Assembly (NCBI GenBank): GCA_029224185.1 | Contig: CM055205.1 | Span: 17,953,942-18,017,941, forward strand | DNA length: 64,000 nt | Origin: Karalla daura | Lineage: Eukaryota > Chordata > Actinopteri > Chaetodontiformes > Leiognathidae | Direction: 5' to 3' | In this document: positions 56,092 to 64,000 of the stretch, in pieces | How positions within the stretch are numbered: the first letter of the stretch is position 1 | Layout: every line of letters begins with the position of its first letter | Notes under the pieces: model-generated | Databases searched by the model: none | Told to the model about the DNA's origin: nothing | Seen by the model: only the letters and a program-made list of their open reading frames with translations | Translations under genes and position numbers: made by a program

Positions 56092-58948
56092 CTGCATCGA
56101 ACAAAAACGTGACAAGAGACAACTCTTACGTCATCCCAAAGCGTGTCATCCTCATGAAAAGTGTGAAACAGCTTCGTCATGTTTTTTTTAACATGCCACA
56201 AGTCCTATCATATGTTTTTATAACTGTAGGGTGATCAGATTAGTTTGAGTTTGCTGTACCTTCATCGCCTGAATATTTATCACTCGAAAGAAGGGCTCCT
56301 CAGCTTCTCTGGATGATCCCCTATTAACCAAAATTTTTGTTTGTTAGAGCTTCTGTTTGTTTAAACGAGCAAAGGAGAAGAGAGAGAAGAACTCACGCCT
56401 CCTCCTCCTCTTGGTCTGAAGTAAACAGATTAATGCGAAAGCCAGATTCGGCTTCGGGCGTGTTCTCGGCCTTCATGCTACCCATCAAACGAGCCAGCAA
56501 GTTCAGCTCCTCTTTGGCCAACAGGTTGGGAGCGTCATCTCTCTGCAGCAGGAAGAAGAAGGGGAACATAGGGAAAGGATCCTTTCATTAGGTAAACAAC
56601 AGCACAATCTGATTTAATGGAAGTACACAAGCTGGACAGTGTCTCTTATTACCCTAACTGTGGCAGCTTTAGATGTGTGTGTCTCTTCTGGATGATCCAT
56701 GGTGTACCTTAAAAAAACATGAAACAGAGTCATGTTTTCACACACTTGTTCACAGTATAAGCCTCAGTGGTATGGGGTGCATACACACAGTCCAGACACA
56801 CATGTTCAGGCCCAGTCTGATGACTCGGTCTCCATGCAGCTCGAAGCAGCCCTCTCTGATGGGGCTGGTGTAACTCCCTCCTGTGGGGAACTCGAAGCGT
56901 TTCACTTCCCTGCCCTTGATGTCAAACAACCTGTAGAAACGGAAAGCAGATGATGACGCTGGAGTAATGAGATACTTCCTACTATGAATGGGGAAACAAG
57001 GATTGCTGTATAAATTTCTTCCATTTTCCAAACTAACATTAAGCCAACAATGGTATTTGAAATGCTAATGACATATGTATTAAAGTTTTAAATCCTAATT
57101 AGGGAGCTCAACCAGCTTGTTCAACTTTCTACTTTTCACAGATTGAAATGTCCCTGGATGGATTGACACAAAATGTGGTGCAATCATTCATAGTTCTCAC
57201 ATGTTAAAGCCTGTTAAATCCCTCAGAGCTTACAGATCCCTTGATAATGCTCTGGTCTAAAGCCCTTATAAGACTGTGACACCATTTGCATTGCAAAGAT
57301 ATGACAGTTTAAGGAATTTCTAACAATCAGAGCACAATTATTACCATGTTGTTACTGCCTACCTAATAAGTCCCGGAACATCTATCCCATGAGGCACTGG
57401 GCCAGATGTGGATAGGGCGAATCGCCCGTTAGGATTCTGGATTTGATTTTTGAGAAACAGCGACACCTAGGAGAGCAAAACGTGCACCAAAAAAATCAAA
57501 ATAAGCTTTAATATTACAGTCTCACTTGTATGGAATGAGGAACGAAAGGCAGAGCACTTACACGAATGTGCATGTCTTGGAAAAATATAAGCAGTGTTTG
57601 TCTAAGAAGCTGGAATTCACCTTCAGATAAGGAGGAGTAAAACTGGAAACAAGAAAAACAAAAGGCCTCTCAGGTCAAGACTGACAGCAGGAATGCAGAG
57701 AGTGAGAATGAACCGACTGTAAACAGATCTGTATTCTGGGTGACACGTGTCGATAATTAAGGTAACTCTGAAATATACCTCAACGATCTTCCTGTGTGTC
57801 TCGTCCACTTGGTTCACAACCACAGGAGTGTCCTTTACCAACTCCCTGACAGTGTCTATGTGGTTGTAGGAGACGAGCAGCAAATCTTTTGGCCGGGGAC
57901 AAAGGAAGACTTGATATTTGAATGCCATGATCATCAGTTCATAAAGCTACGAGAGAGAGAAGACAAGAACATTGAAAATCAAAGAGGCTTCGAAAACACC
58001 TTTTAGTTAGTTTGACTTGGTCTTGAACGCACCCTGTCCATGCTGGCTGGGTTCAGCCTCATGATGGAAGTGTGTGCCAGCCGTGTCAAGACTGTTTTCA
58101 TCGTCCTGTGAGAGTACAGCTGCTGAGGTTTGAGAAGCTCATCCATGAACGGTTTACTAAACATGGTCCCCACGATATCATTCATCACTGTGCAGAGTGG
58201 AGTAGACGCACAGAGACACGGTTATCTCGGGACTTATGGAAATTAAAGAACAGAAGACAAGATTTATAGTTTTCAGTCTCGCAGGCAACAAGTATAAAAC
58301 TAGTCCAGTTTTGCCTTGATGCCTGTTTGGGCTAAAACTTACGCAAGGCCTAGAAAAAAGGCAAATCTGCTCTCTGCCTGTGGGCTGTCAGTGATAAATC
58401 TTTACTACATATGAAAATCAGCTCATAACACCTTCAGTGTTCAATGGAATCAGGTCAGACTACCTCTTTTTTTTTTGGAAGTGACATTTACAGAGAGACA
58501 CATTGCTTTGTCACCTCTGACCACTACTGTTAATGTGTAACTGGGGGAAGTATATTCTACGACTTCTACTGTAAAAAGCACTACAATAAGTGTAAACACA
58601 ACAGGGGCTAAAGATATCCTGCGGCATGCACAGATACCTCTCTTTCTGTCATTTTCCGACCATATCCCTTGGTTTCCCGAGGAAGAGGAAGAAAGAAAAA
58701 AAAGTGTCAAGTTTCATTTGGTGCATTGAAACATGAGATGCACGTGTTGAGTTTGTAAGCCAGCGTTGGACAGGTGGAAGGGATGACTGGGGGCTAAACA
58801 CGTACACAGCGAGCCAGTCAGTTCAGCAGCCTCTACCTTTCTCTGAGCTGTCCTCAGACGTGTTGTGAGCTCGCAGCCGCTGATCCAGTATGTAAAGCAT
58901 TTCTCCACCAAGATTAATGAACACCAGGGGCAGAGTTCTCATAGACAT
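55969..58948 (-). CDS. oscp1: Organic solute carrier partner 1 (OSCP1/NOR1), complete
   Basis: Conserved eukaryotic protein first described as raising organic solute transport; also known as NOR1 and linked to cilia and testis in vertebrates. Its molecular activity is not settled. Ten coding exons on the minus strand: 58837-58948, 58033-58187, 57779-57946, 57562-57642, 57363-57466, 56802-56930, 56653-56707, 56397-56542, 56260-56320, 55969-56091. All junctions are GT-AG and in phase, giving 377 aa (human about 380). Landmarks: MSMRTLPLVFINLGGEMLYI, LDQRLRAHN, TMFSKPFMDELLKPQQLYSH, RLAHTSIMRLNPASMDR, MIMAFKYQVFLCPRPKDLLL, LLRQTLLIFFQDMHIR, GRFALSTSGPVPHGIDVPGL, REVKRFEFPTGGSY, EGCFELHGDRVIRLGLNMY, LLARLMGSMKAENTPEAESG, FRINLFTSD, and KGDDLLAMMDDL at the end. 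The start ATG at 58948 matches the human MSVRTLPLLF opening. Confidence 0.97.
56260..56320 (-). CDS. oscp1: oscp1 exon 9
   Basis: 61 nt: a split Ala, then GSSREAEEPFFRVINIQAMK; VINIQA is conserved with human. Donor GTACAG. Confidence 0.94.
56397..56542 (-). CDS. oscp1: oscp1 exon 8
   Basis: 146 nt: RDDAPNLLAKEELNLLARLM, GSMKAENTPEAESGFRINLF, TSDQEEEE plus GC. Donor GTGAGT, acceptor TGCAG. Confidence 0.95.
56653..56707 (-). CDS. oscp1: oscp1 exon 7
   Basis: 55 nt: completes Met, then YTMDHPEETHTSKAATVR, aligned with human YSVNQPVETHVSG. The acceptor follows a T-rich tract and reads TTAAG; the donor is GTAATA. Confidence 0.88.
56802..56930 (-). CDS. oscp1: oscp1 exon 6
   Basis: 129 nt: LFDIKGREVKRFEFPTGGSY, TSPIREGCFELHGDRVIRLG, LN plus AT. 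Donor GTGTGT. Confidence 0.95.
57363..57466 (-). CDS. oscp1: oscp1 exon 5
   Basis: 104 nt: VSLFLKNQIQNPNGRFALST, SGPVPHGIDVPGLI plus AG. Donor GTAGGC, acceptor CCTAG. Confidence 0.95.
57562..57642 (-). CDS. oscp1: oscp1 exon 4
   Basis: 81 nt, 27 codons: FYSSLSEGEFQLLRQTLLIF, FQDMHIR. Donor GTAAGT. Human has GEFQLIRQTLLIFFQDLHIR. Confidence 0.96.
57779..57946 (-). CDS. oscp1: oscp1 exon 3
   Basis: 168 nt, 56 codons: LYELMIMAFKYQVFLCPRPK, DLLLVSYNHIDTVRELVKDT, PVVVNQVDETHRKIVE. Acceptor CGTAG, donor GTATAT. Confidence 0.96.
58033..58187 (-). CDS. oscp1: oscp1 exon 2
   Basis: 155 nt: a split Val, then MNDIVGTMFSKPFMDELLKP, QQLYSHRTMKTVLTRLAHTS, IMRLNPASMDR. Acceptor CACAG, donor GTGCGT. Confidence 0.96.
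58837..58948 (-). CDS. oscp1: oscp1 exon 1 with start codon
   Basis: 112 nt: MSMRTLPLVFINLGGEMLYI, LDQRLRAHNTSEDSSEK plus G. Donor GTAGAG on the minus strand at 58836. Confidence 0.95.
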
Positions 58949-59260
58949 CTTGCAAAAGGCCAAGAAGAGATTCAGCCCTTTGGCAAAAGCTGGCGCAGGA
59001 GCAGGAGTCAGAAGTAGGAGTCAAAGCACTTTGCAGATCGGAAGCACCCCGGTCATTTCAGCAACATTATCTGCTTGTTCCTTTTGCGGATGTCCACTCA
59101 CAACAAACTGTCTGTGTTAAGTCTTCTCTGATCTCGCCTCCGCAGATAACCCGTCGCACTAAGATGCAACAGGTGGTCAGGAAGAGGATCAGCAGCGGCC
59201 AGACACACGAGCTCATTGGCTGGGACAAGGATGACGTGACGGTGCAGAGCAACCAACCGA
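58949..59260 (-). promoter_or_regulatory. oscp1: oscp1 5' UTR and promoter region
   Basis: On the minus strand, CCAAT (plus ATTGG 59215-59219) and a CRE-like TGACGTGA (59232-59239) lie about 270-290 nt upstream of the ATG in a CpG-richer block. The transcription start is inferred to lie between 58950 and 59200. Confidence 0.5.
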
Positions 59261-60624
59261 GTGTGGAACGCTGTTGTTTGTTATTATCATTGCTATTACA
59301 TCATATCATATCATTTGATGTTAAAATGACGGCTTTTTGCTTCTTCAAACTTTCTTCATAGACAGCAAGTTTCAAATATTGTGCTGCTAATATTGTGCAC
59401 AGACATAGCGATAAGAGGAAGATTTTGTACTGATTTCCATTGTATTGAAGTGACCACATTTATCCAAATAAACAGAATTTGAATCAAAAGTGCAACTTTG
59501 GCGTTTCACTGATTTGGAGCTGTGTGGCTGTTTGATTGCTTCACAGCAGGAACTCCTCTCTGTGCAGGAGCATATTGTTAAACTGAGTCCAGACAGATGT
59601 TAAAGTTATGTTACAGGTCAGTATTACCTGTAACATAACTTTAAAACCTGTCTTGTCTATGTTGCCCTTCAGTTCACACCGTATAGTTCAGCAGAACTTT
59701 TCCACCTTCTCTGCTTCAGGCTGTATGAGCAAAATAAAATAAGTAGAGGGTGTTTGAAACAACTTGAAACAAAACAACACGTTCAACTCCATTAAAATTA
59801 TAGTTGCTTGTGGATTTAAAACAACTGACAATCCGCCTTCCTCTGCACTGACAGGGCCTTGAGGTCATGGAGAGGATCTTAAAAGAATTCCCAGGCTGGG
59901 TCGAGGCCCTATCCATACCACCCATCAGCTGAGAGAGGGAGCCATCATGTGGCCTCTTCTTTCCTCTGCCTCTCCCTAAAGGAGAAGATGGTGTGGTTGT
60001 AGGCGTGGGTGGTAGGGCATTGATTAGCTTTTCTTACAGTGTCTGTTGTCTTTTGGTCCTCTCCGTTGATTTTTTCCGCCTCGGGAATCCAGACTGTCCC
60101 ACAATTGGCTCATTCATTTCAAGTTGGACGTATCTTAACTTCACCCCAAGATGCTCGCATCACACAGAACGCCCATTGTTGGCAGCATTCATTAAAAGTG
60201 AATGGCACCTGGTCGCCCAGGTGTCTGAAGACCTGTAGGTATGAATGATGAACAGTACATACAAATTATAGCCAGCACCATGACTGAGCCTGAGCCACAT
60301 TTTACTAACTAAACTTTTACGATCCGTTTTACAATGTCCACGTCTTCATCTGTCTTTGTCTCTCTCTCTCCCTCACATTACAAAGACGAGATTAGAGAGC
60401 ACAAACATGCAAATGGAGTTTTATCTTCATGCTCACTCTCACAGAAGCTCCAAGGGAGACAATGTGTACTCCTCACAGTTGTACGGACAGTTAAATGTTT
60501 TGTGGGCTGTTGGAGTTGTTTCATTACTTGAGAGTTACAACAGCAATGTGAACACACCTGGAACGAGAAGGAAACTAAGTCCTGATTGAGCTCACTGGAC
60601 CATCAATGAGTCAACAGAACAATC
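59261..60624. other. Intergenic region between oscp1 and the PLC-X gene
   Basis: The two genes are divergently oriented. A 19-bp perfect hairpin lies at 59600-59644. Otherwise I see no gene and no clear TATA box; part of 60300-60624 may be the 5' UTR of the PLC-X gene. Confidence 0.6.
59600..59644. repeat. Perfect 19-bp inverted repeat with 7-nt loop
   Basis: TTAAAGTTATGTTACAGGT (59600-59618), loop CAGTATT, then ACCTGTAACATAACTTTAA (59626-59644). There is no mismatch in the stem. Confidence 0.92.
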
Positions 60625-60659
60625 ATGGAGATCCACAACTACTTCTGGCTACTCTCGAT
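60625..60659 (+). CDS. PLC-X gene exon 1 (signal peptide start)
   Basis: 35 nt: MEIHNYFWLLS plus AT, donor GTAAGT at 60660. Reading continues in frame at 60798. This start is chosen because the phase works and an in-frame stop lies six codons upstream. Confidence 0.78.
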
Positions 60660-63600
60660 GTAAGTTCAATCTGTTTTTTGCCATAATACATATATATATA
60701 TCTATATATCTTTATATAGATATATATACACACACACACCTTTTTAATGTAAAGTTTGCAAAGGTACAATTAGCCTGTGTCCTGTCTTTCCCGACAGACT
60801 TACCATTCAATCAAGGTACTTACTCACCTGTTTGGGTTCAAAGACTGGTTTCAATGATAACCCAGCCTTCGATCCAGGACTTTGTAACCTGAACTGGATG
60901 GAGTCTATACCTGGTGAAACCCCAGTATCTGCAGTCTCCATACCTGGAACACACAAAAGCTTATCATTATATGGAGGACCACTTTTTCAGTGTCAGGTGT
61001 GGGACTTGGACCAGCAACTCAGAGCAGGAATACGGTATTTTGATGTGCATGCTGGGATTAGGTTGTCTGGCCAGAAGGTTTATGTCATGGAAAGTCACTG
61101 GATTCTCTGGAAACAAATGACATTTGATGAAGTCCTACAGATAATTTTCAATTTCTTAGAGGAAAACAAGAGTGAGACGGTGCTTTTGAGAGTCAAATTA
61201 CATGGTTTTTACAAGGTCAAGGCCAAAGAGCAGATAAAGTTGTTGATTTCACAGTTCAAGAATAAAACATGGACTGAGTATTCTATACCAAACATGCAAC
61301 AAGCAAGAGGAAAGATTATTATTTTGCAAAGCAATGCTTTTCACAGTGGGACAAAAAATCATAAATCATATTTCTTTGAAAATAACAGACTAAAGGATGT
61401 GGAAAGAAAAGTAAAGCAAATCAAGCCACACCTCTGCAACCACCACATTTTGCTGACTGACATCAAAGAGTCACGTTTTGGAAGTCCTAAAACACTGGCA
61501 GCGACAGCCAACGAGGAGCTGAATACCTTTGTGGTGCAACATAAGAAAAGCTCATTCAATCAAGGTTGTTTAGGAGTTTTAAGTGTGAGCTTCCCCAGTA
61601 TCTATCTTATCCAAAACATAATACAACTCAAACCATGCAACTGTGCAGAAGGCCCAGAGAACCCTGAAATACCTGATGGAGAAAACCCAGAAGTGACGAC
61701 TGAGCCACAAACTATAGAGACAACAAATGAACCTGACATCACATCTCAACCAGCACCTCAGCCTGAACCAACAACAGCTGTCAAGGGTGCAAAGACTGGT
61801 TTCAATGATAACCCAGCCCTCCATCCAGGACTTTATAACCTGAACTGGATGGAGTCTATACCTGATGAGACCCCAGTATCTGCAGTCTCCATACCTGGAA
61901 CACATGAAAGCTTATCCTTATATGGAGGACCACTTGCTAAATGTCAAGTCTGGACCTTGGACCAGCAACTCAATGCAGGAATACGGTATTTTGATGTGCA
62001 TGCCGGGATTTGGTTGCCTCAACAGAAAGGAATTTATATCGTGGACAGTCACTGGATGTTCTGGCAACAGATTCAGTTTCATGAGGTCCTGAAAGTCATC
62101 TCTGATTTTCTGGAACGCAGCAAGAGTGAGACTGTACTTCTCAAGGTCAATGTACATGGGTTTTACAACACAAAAGTCAAAGAGCGGATACAGGAGTTGA
62201 TGTCCCAGTTCAAGAATAAAGTATGGACTGAGTACTCTATACCAAGCATGCAACAAGCAAGAGGAAAGATCATTTTCCTCCAGAGTGAAACCCTCTATAA
62301 TGGCACAAAGACCAATAAATCACATTTTTTTGAAAACAACAAGCTGGAGGACATGGAGGGTAAAATAAAACTAGACAAGCCACATGTTTGTGACCATCAC
62401 ATTCTGCTGACTGATGTTGCTGCATCACGTTTTCAAAGTCCTAAAAAACTGGCAATGACAGTCAACAAGGAGCTGAATGACTTTGTGGAGCAACACAAAA
62501 CAAGCTCCTTCAACCAAGGTTGTTTAGGTGTTTTAAGTCTGATCTTCCCCAGTATTGATCTTGTGAAAAACATTATTCAACTCAAACCATGCAATTGTGC
62601 AGAAGGTGCAGAAAACCCTCAAACACCCAAAGAAGAAAACCCTCAAGTGACAACCATAGAACAAACCACAAAACAAATTGGGACAACTCATGAACCTGAC
62701 ATCACACCTGTAACATCAGAAGCAACTCCTGAGTCAGCACCTGTACCATCATCAACAACATCTGGCAAAGTTTTACAACCAACACCTCACCCAGTGCCTC
62801 AAGGAAAACCAACAAAAGCTGTCCAGGATTCAAAGACTGGTTTCAATGATAACCCAGCCCTCCATCCAGGACTTTATAACCTGAACTGGATGGAGTCTAT
62901 ACCTGATGAGACCCCAGTATCTGCAGTCTCTATTCCTGGAACACACAAAAGCTTATCATTATATGGAGGACCACTTTTTCAGTGTCAGGTGTGGGACTTG
63001 GACCAGCAACTCAGAGCAGGAATACGGTATTTTGATGTGCATGCTGGGATTAGGTTGTCTGGCCAGAAGGTTTATGTCGTGGAAAGTCACTGGATTCTCT
63101 GGAAACAAATGACATTTGATGAAGTCCTACAGATTATTTTCAATTTCTTAGAGGAAAACAAGAGTGAGACTGTGCTTTTGAGAGTCAAATTACATGGCTT
63201 TTACAAGGTCAAGGCCAAAGAGCAGATAAAGTTGTTGATTTCACAGTTCAAGAATAAAACATGGACTGAGTATTCTATACCAAACATGCAACAAGCAAGA
63301 GGAAAGATTATTATTTTGCAAAGCAATGCTTTTCACAGTGGGACAAAAAATCATAAATCATATTTCTTTGAAAATAACAGACTAAAGGATGTGGAAAGAA
63401 AAGTTAAGCAAATCAAGCCACACCTCTGCAACCACCACATTTTGCTGACTGACATCAAAGAGTCACGTTTTGGAAGTCCGAAAACACTGGCAGCGACAGC
63501 CAACGAGGAGCTGAATACCTTTGTGGTGCAACATAAGAAAAGCTCATTCAATCAAGGTTGTTTAGGAGTTTTAAGTGTGAGCTTCCCCAGTATCTATCTT

Positions 63601-64000
63601 ATCCAAAACATAATACAACTCAAACCATGCAACTGTGCAGAAGGCCCAGAGAACCCTGAAATACCTGAAGGAGAAAACCCAGAAGTGACGACTGAGCCAC
63701 AAACTATGGAGACAACAAATGAACCTGACATCACATCTCAACCAGCACCTCAGCCTGAACCAACAACAGCTGTCAAGGGTGCAAAGACTGGTTTCAATGA
63801 TAACCCAGCCCTCCATCCAGGACTTTATAACCTGAACTGGATGGAGTCTATACCTGATGAGACCCCAGTATCTGCAGTCTCCATACCTGGAACACATGAA
63901 AGCTTATCCTTATATGGAGGACCACTTGCTAAATGTCAAGTCTGGACCTTGGACCAGCAACTCAATGCAGGAATACGGTATTTTGATGTGCATGCCGGGA
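60625..64000 (+). CDS. Secreted protein of tandem PI-PLC X-like domains (3' partial)
   Basis: Two exons seen: 60625-60659 and 60798 to beyond the window. The intron of 138 nt has GTAAGT and CGACAG ends, and the split codon gives Ile. The start ATG at 60625 follows an in-frame TGA at 60607. It opens MEIHNYFWLLSILTIQSRYL, a plausible signal peptide, then repeated domains of about 280 aa resembling the PI-PLC X domain of bacterial-type phosphatidylinositol phosphodiesterases: SIPGTHKSLSLYGGP, VWDLDQQLRAGIRYFDVHAG, SHWILWKQMTFDEVLQIIFN, FLEENKSETVLLRVK, QQARGKIIILQ. Each domain ends with NQGCLGVLS and LKPCNCAEG and is followed by a Pro/Thr/Glu-rich linker. I read no stop codon in more than 1060 codons. 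Cysteines at fixed positions, N-glycosylation sequons (NKS, NKT, NGT) and the linkers fit an extracellular protein. The first catalytic His (GTH) and the second His (SHW) are present. The Asp after the first His is Lys or Glu, and the Arg of the usual DxR motif is His, so PLC activity is doubtful. Similar multi-domain proteins are annotated in other fish as 1-phosphatidylinositol phosphodiesterase-like; I know of no assigned role. Confidence 0.88.
60680..60740 (+). repeat. (TA)n/(CA)n microsatellite in the PLC-X intron
   Basis: ATAT-rich run with an internal inverted character and a CACACAC end, filling much of the 138-nt intron. Confidence 0.85.
60841..61791 (+). repeat. PLC-X repeat unit A (317 codons)
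   Basis: KTGFNDNPAFDPGLCNLNWM to the linker ending PEPTTAVKGA. It has GTHKS at the first His site, FDVHAGI at the DxR site and ESHW at the second His site. The linker has ENPEIPDGENPEVTTEP. Confidence 0.9.
61792..62832 (+). repeat. PLC-X repeat unit B (347 codons)
   Basis: Clearly diverged from A: GTHES, FDVHAGIWLPQQKG, VDSHWMFWQQ, FLERSKSETVLLKVNVHGFY. Its Thr/Pro/Gln-rich linker is 30 codons longer and includes EATPESAPVPSSTTSGK. Confidence 0.9.
62833..63783 (+). repeat. PLC-X repeat unit A' (317 codons)
   Basis: Exactly 1992 bp after A and nearly identical to it, except that its first 75 bp or so (PALHPGLYN, PDET) read like B. YVVESHW replaces YVMESHW. Confidence 0.92.
63784..64000 (+). 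repeat. PLC-X repeat unit B' (cut by the window edge)
   Basis: 1992 bp after B. By eye it is identical to B over all 217 bases in the window, so the array continues to the right. Confidence 0.92.

Noticed and set aside
59140..59310. Possible last exon of a plus-strand gene (MQQVVRKRISSG...)
   Set aside because: The frame has no recognisable homology, and the segment carries CCAAT and CRE motifs that fit the oscp1 promoter on the other strand.
60914..63897. Several 60-110-codon frames on both strands inside the PLC-X exon, occurring twice with the same sequence
   Set aside because: They are off-frame readings of the repeated units. Their duplication simply reflects the 1992-bp period.
60841..64000. 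CRISPR-like or satellite DNA reading of the 1-kb repeats
   Set aside because: The units are long, in frame and protein-coding with conserved motifs. They are not short repeats with spacers.

Overview
The window is vertebrate genomic DNA, almost certainly from a ray-finned (teleost) fish. Genes are split by GT-AG introns. The gaps carry many (GT)n/(CA)n microsatellites and teleost-type interspersed repeats: a tRNA-derived SINE-like family, a short inverted-repeat element, and 'actttattgatccc'-type retroposon tails. The proteins align by eye with vertebrate families. A spiny-rayed (percomorph) fish is my inference from compactness and repeat style; it is not proven.

Layout. (1) 655-19781, + strand: all but the first exon(s) of map7d1, a microtubule/kinesin-1 adaptor, ending in Glu-Val-Leu-stop with a poly(A) signal at 20416. 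(2) 20440-25950: intergenic, no gene seen. (3) about 26000-40261, + strand: thrap3 (TRAP150), a CpG-rich promoter and non-coding first exon, then ten coding exons giving 906 aa, with a long 3' UTR. (4) 44594-46344, - strand: eva1b, two coding exons, 175 aa. (5) 46345-53370: 7 kb with no gene, holding two tandem copies of a diverged fish repeat and some motif-dense non-coding blocks. (6) 53568-53981, - strand: lsm10 (U7 snRNP), single coding exon, with a candidate promoter and 5' exon near 55.1-55.3 kb. (7) 55969-58948, - strand: oscp1, ten coding exons, 377 aa. (8) 60625 to the right edge, + strand: a secreted protein built from tandem PI-PLC X-like domains, in one giant open exon of more than 3.2 kb that runs off the window.

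Order and orientation of map7d1, thrap3, eva1b, lsm10 and oscp1 match human chromosome 1p34.3. TRAPPC3, SH3D21 and STK40, which lie among these genes in human, are not visible here. To the right of oscp1, where human has MRPS15 and CSF3R, the window has the PLC-X repeat gene.

The genes are neighbours by ancestry rather than by pathway: cytoskeleton (map7d1), splicing/transcription (thrap3), membrane (eva1b), histone mRNA 3' processing (lsm10), cilia/testis-linked oscp1. The most unusual object is the PLC-X array. It has an A-B-A'-B' higher-order repeat with a 1992-bp period, near-identical copies, mucin-like linkers, and an altered active site in every copy where the residue can be read. A second item worth testing is a map7d1 exon bracketed by complementary GT and CA repeats.
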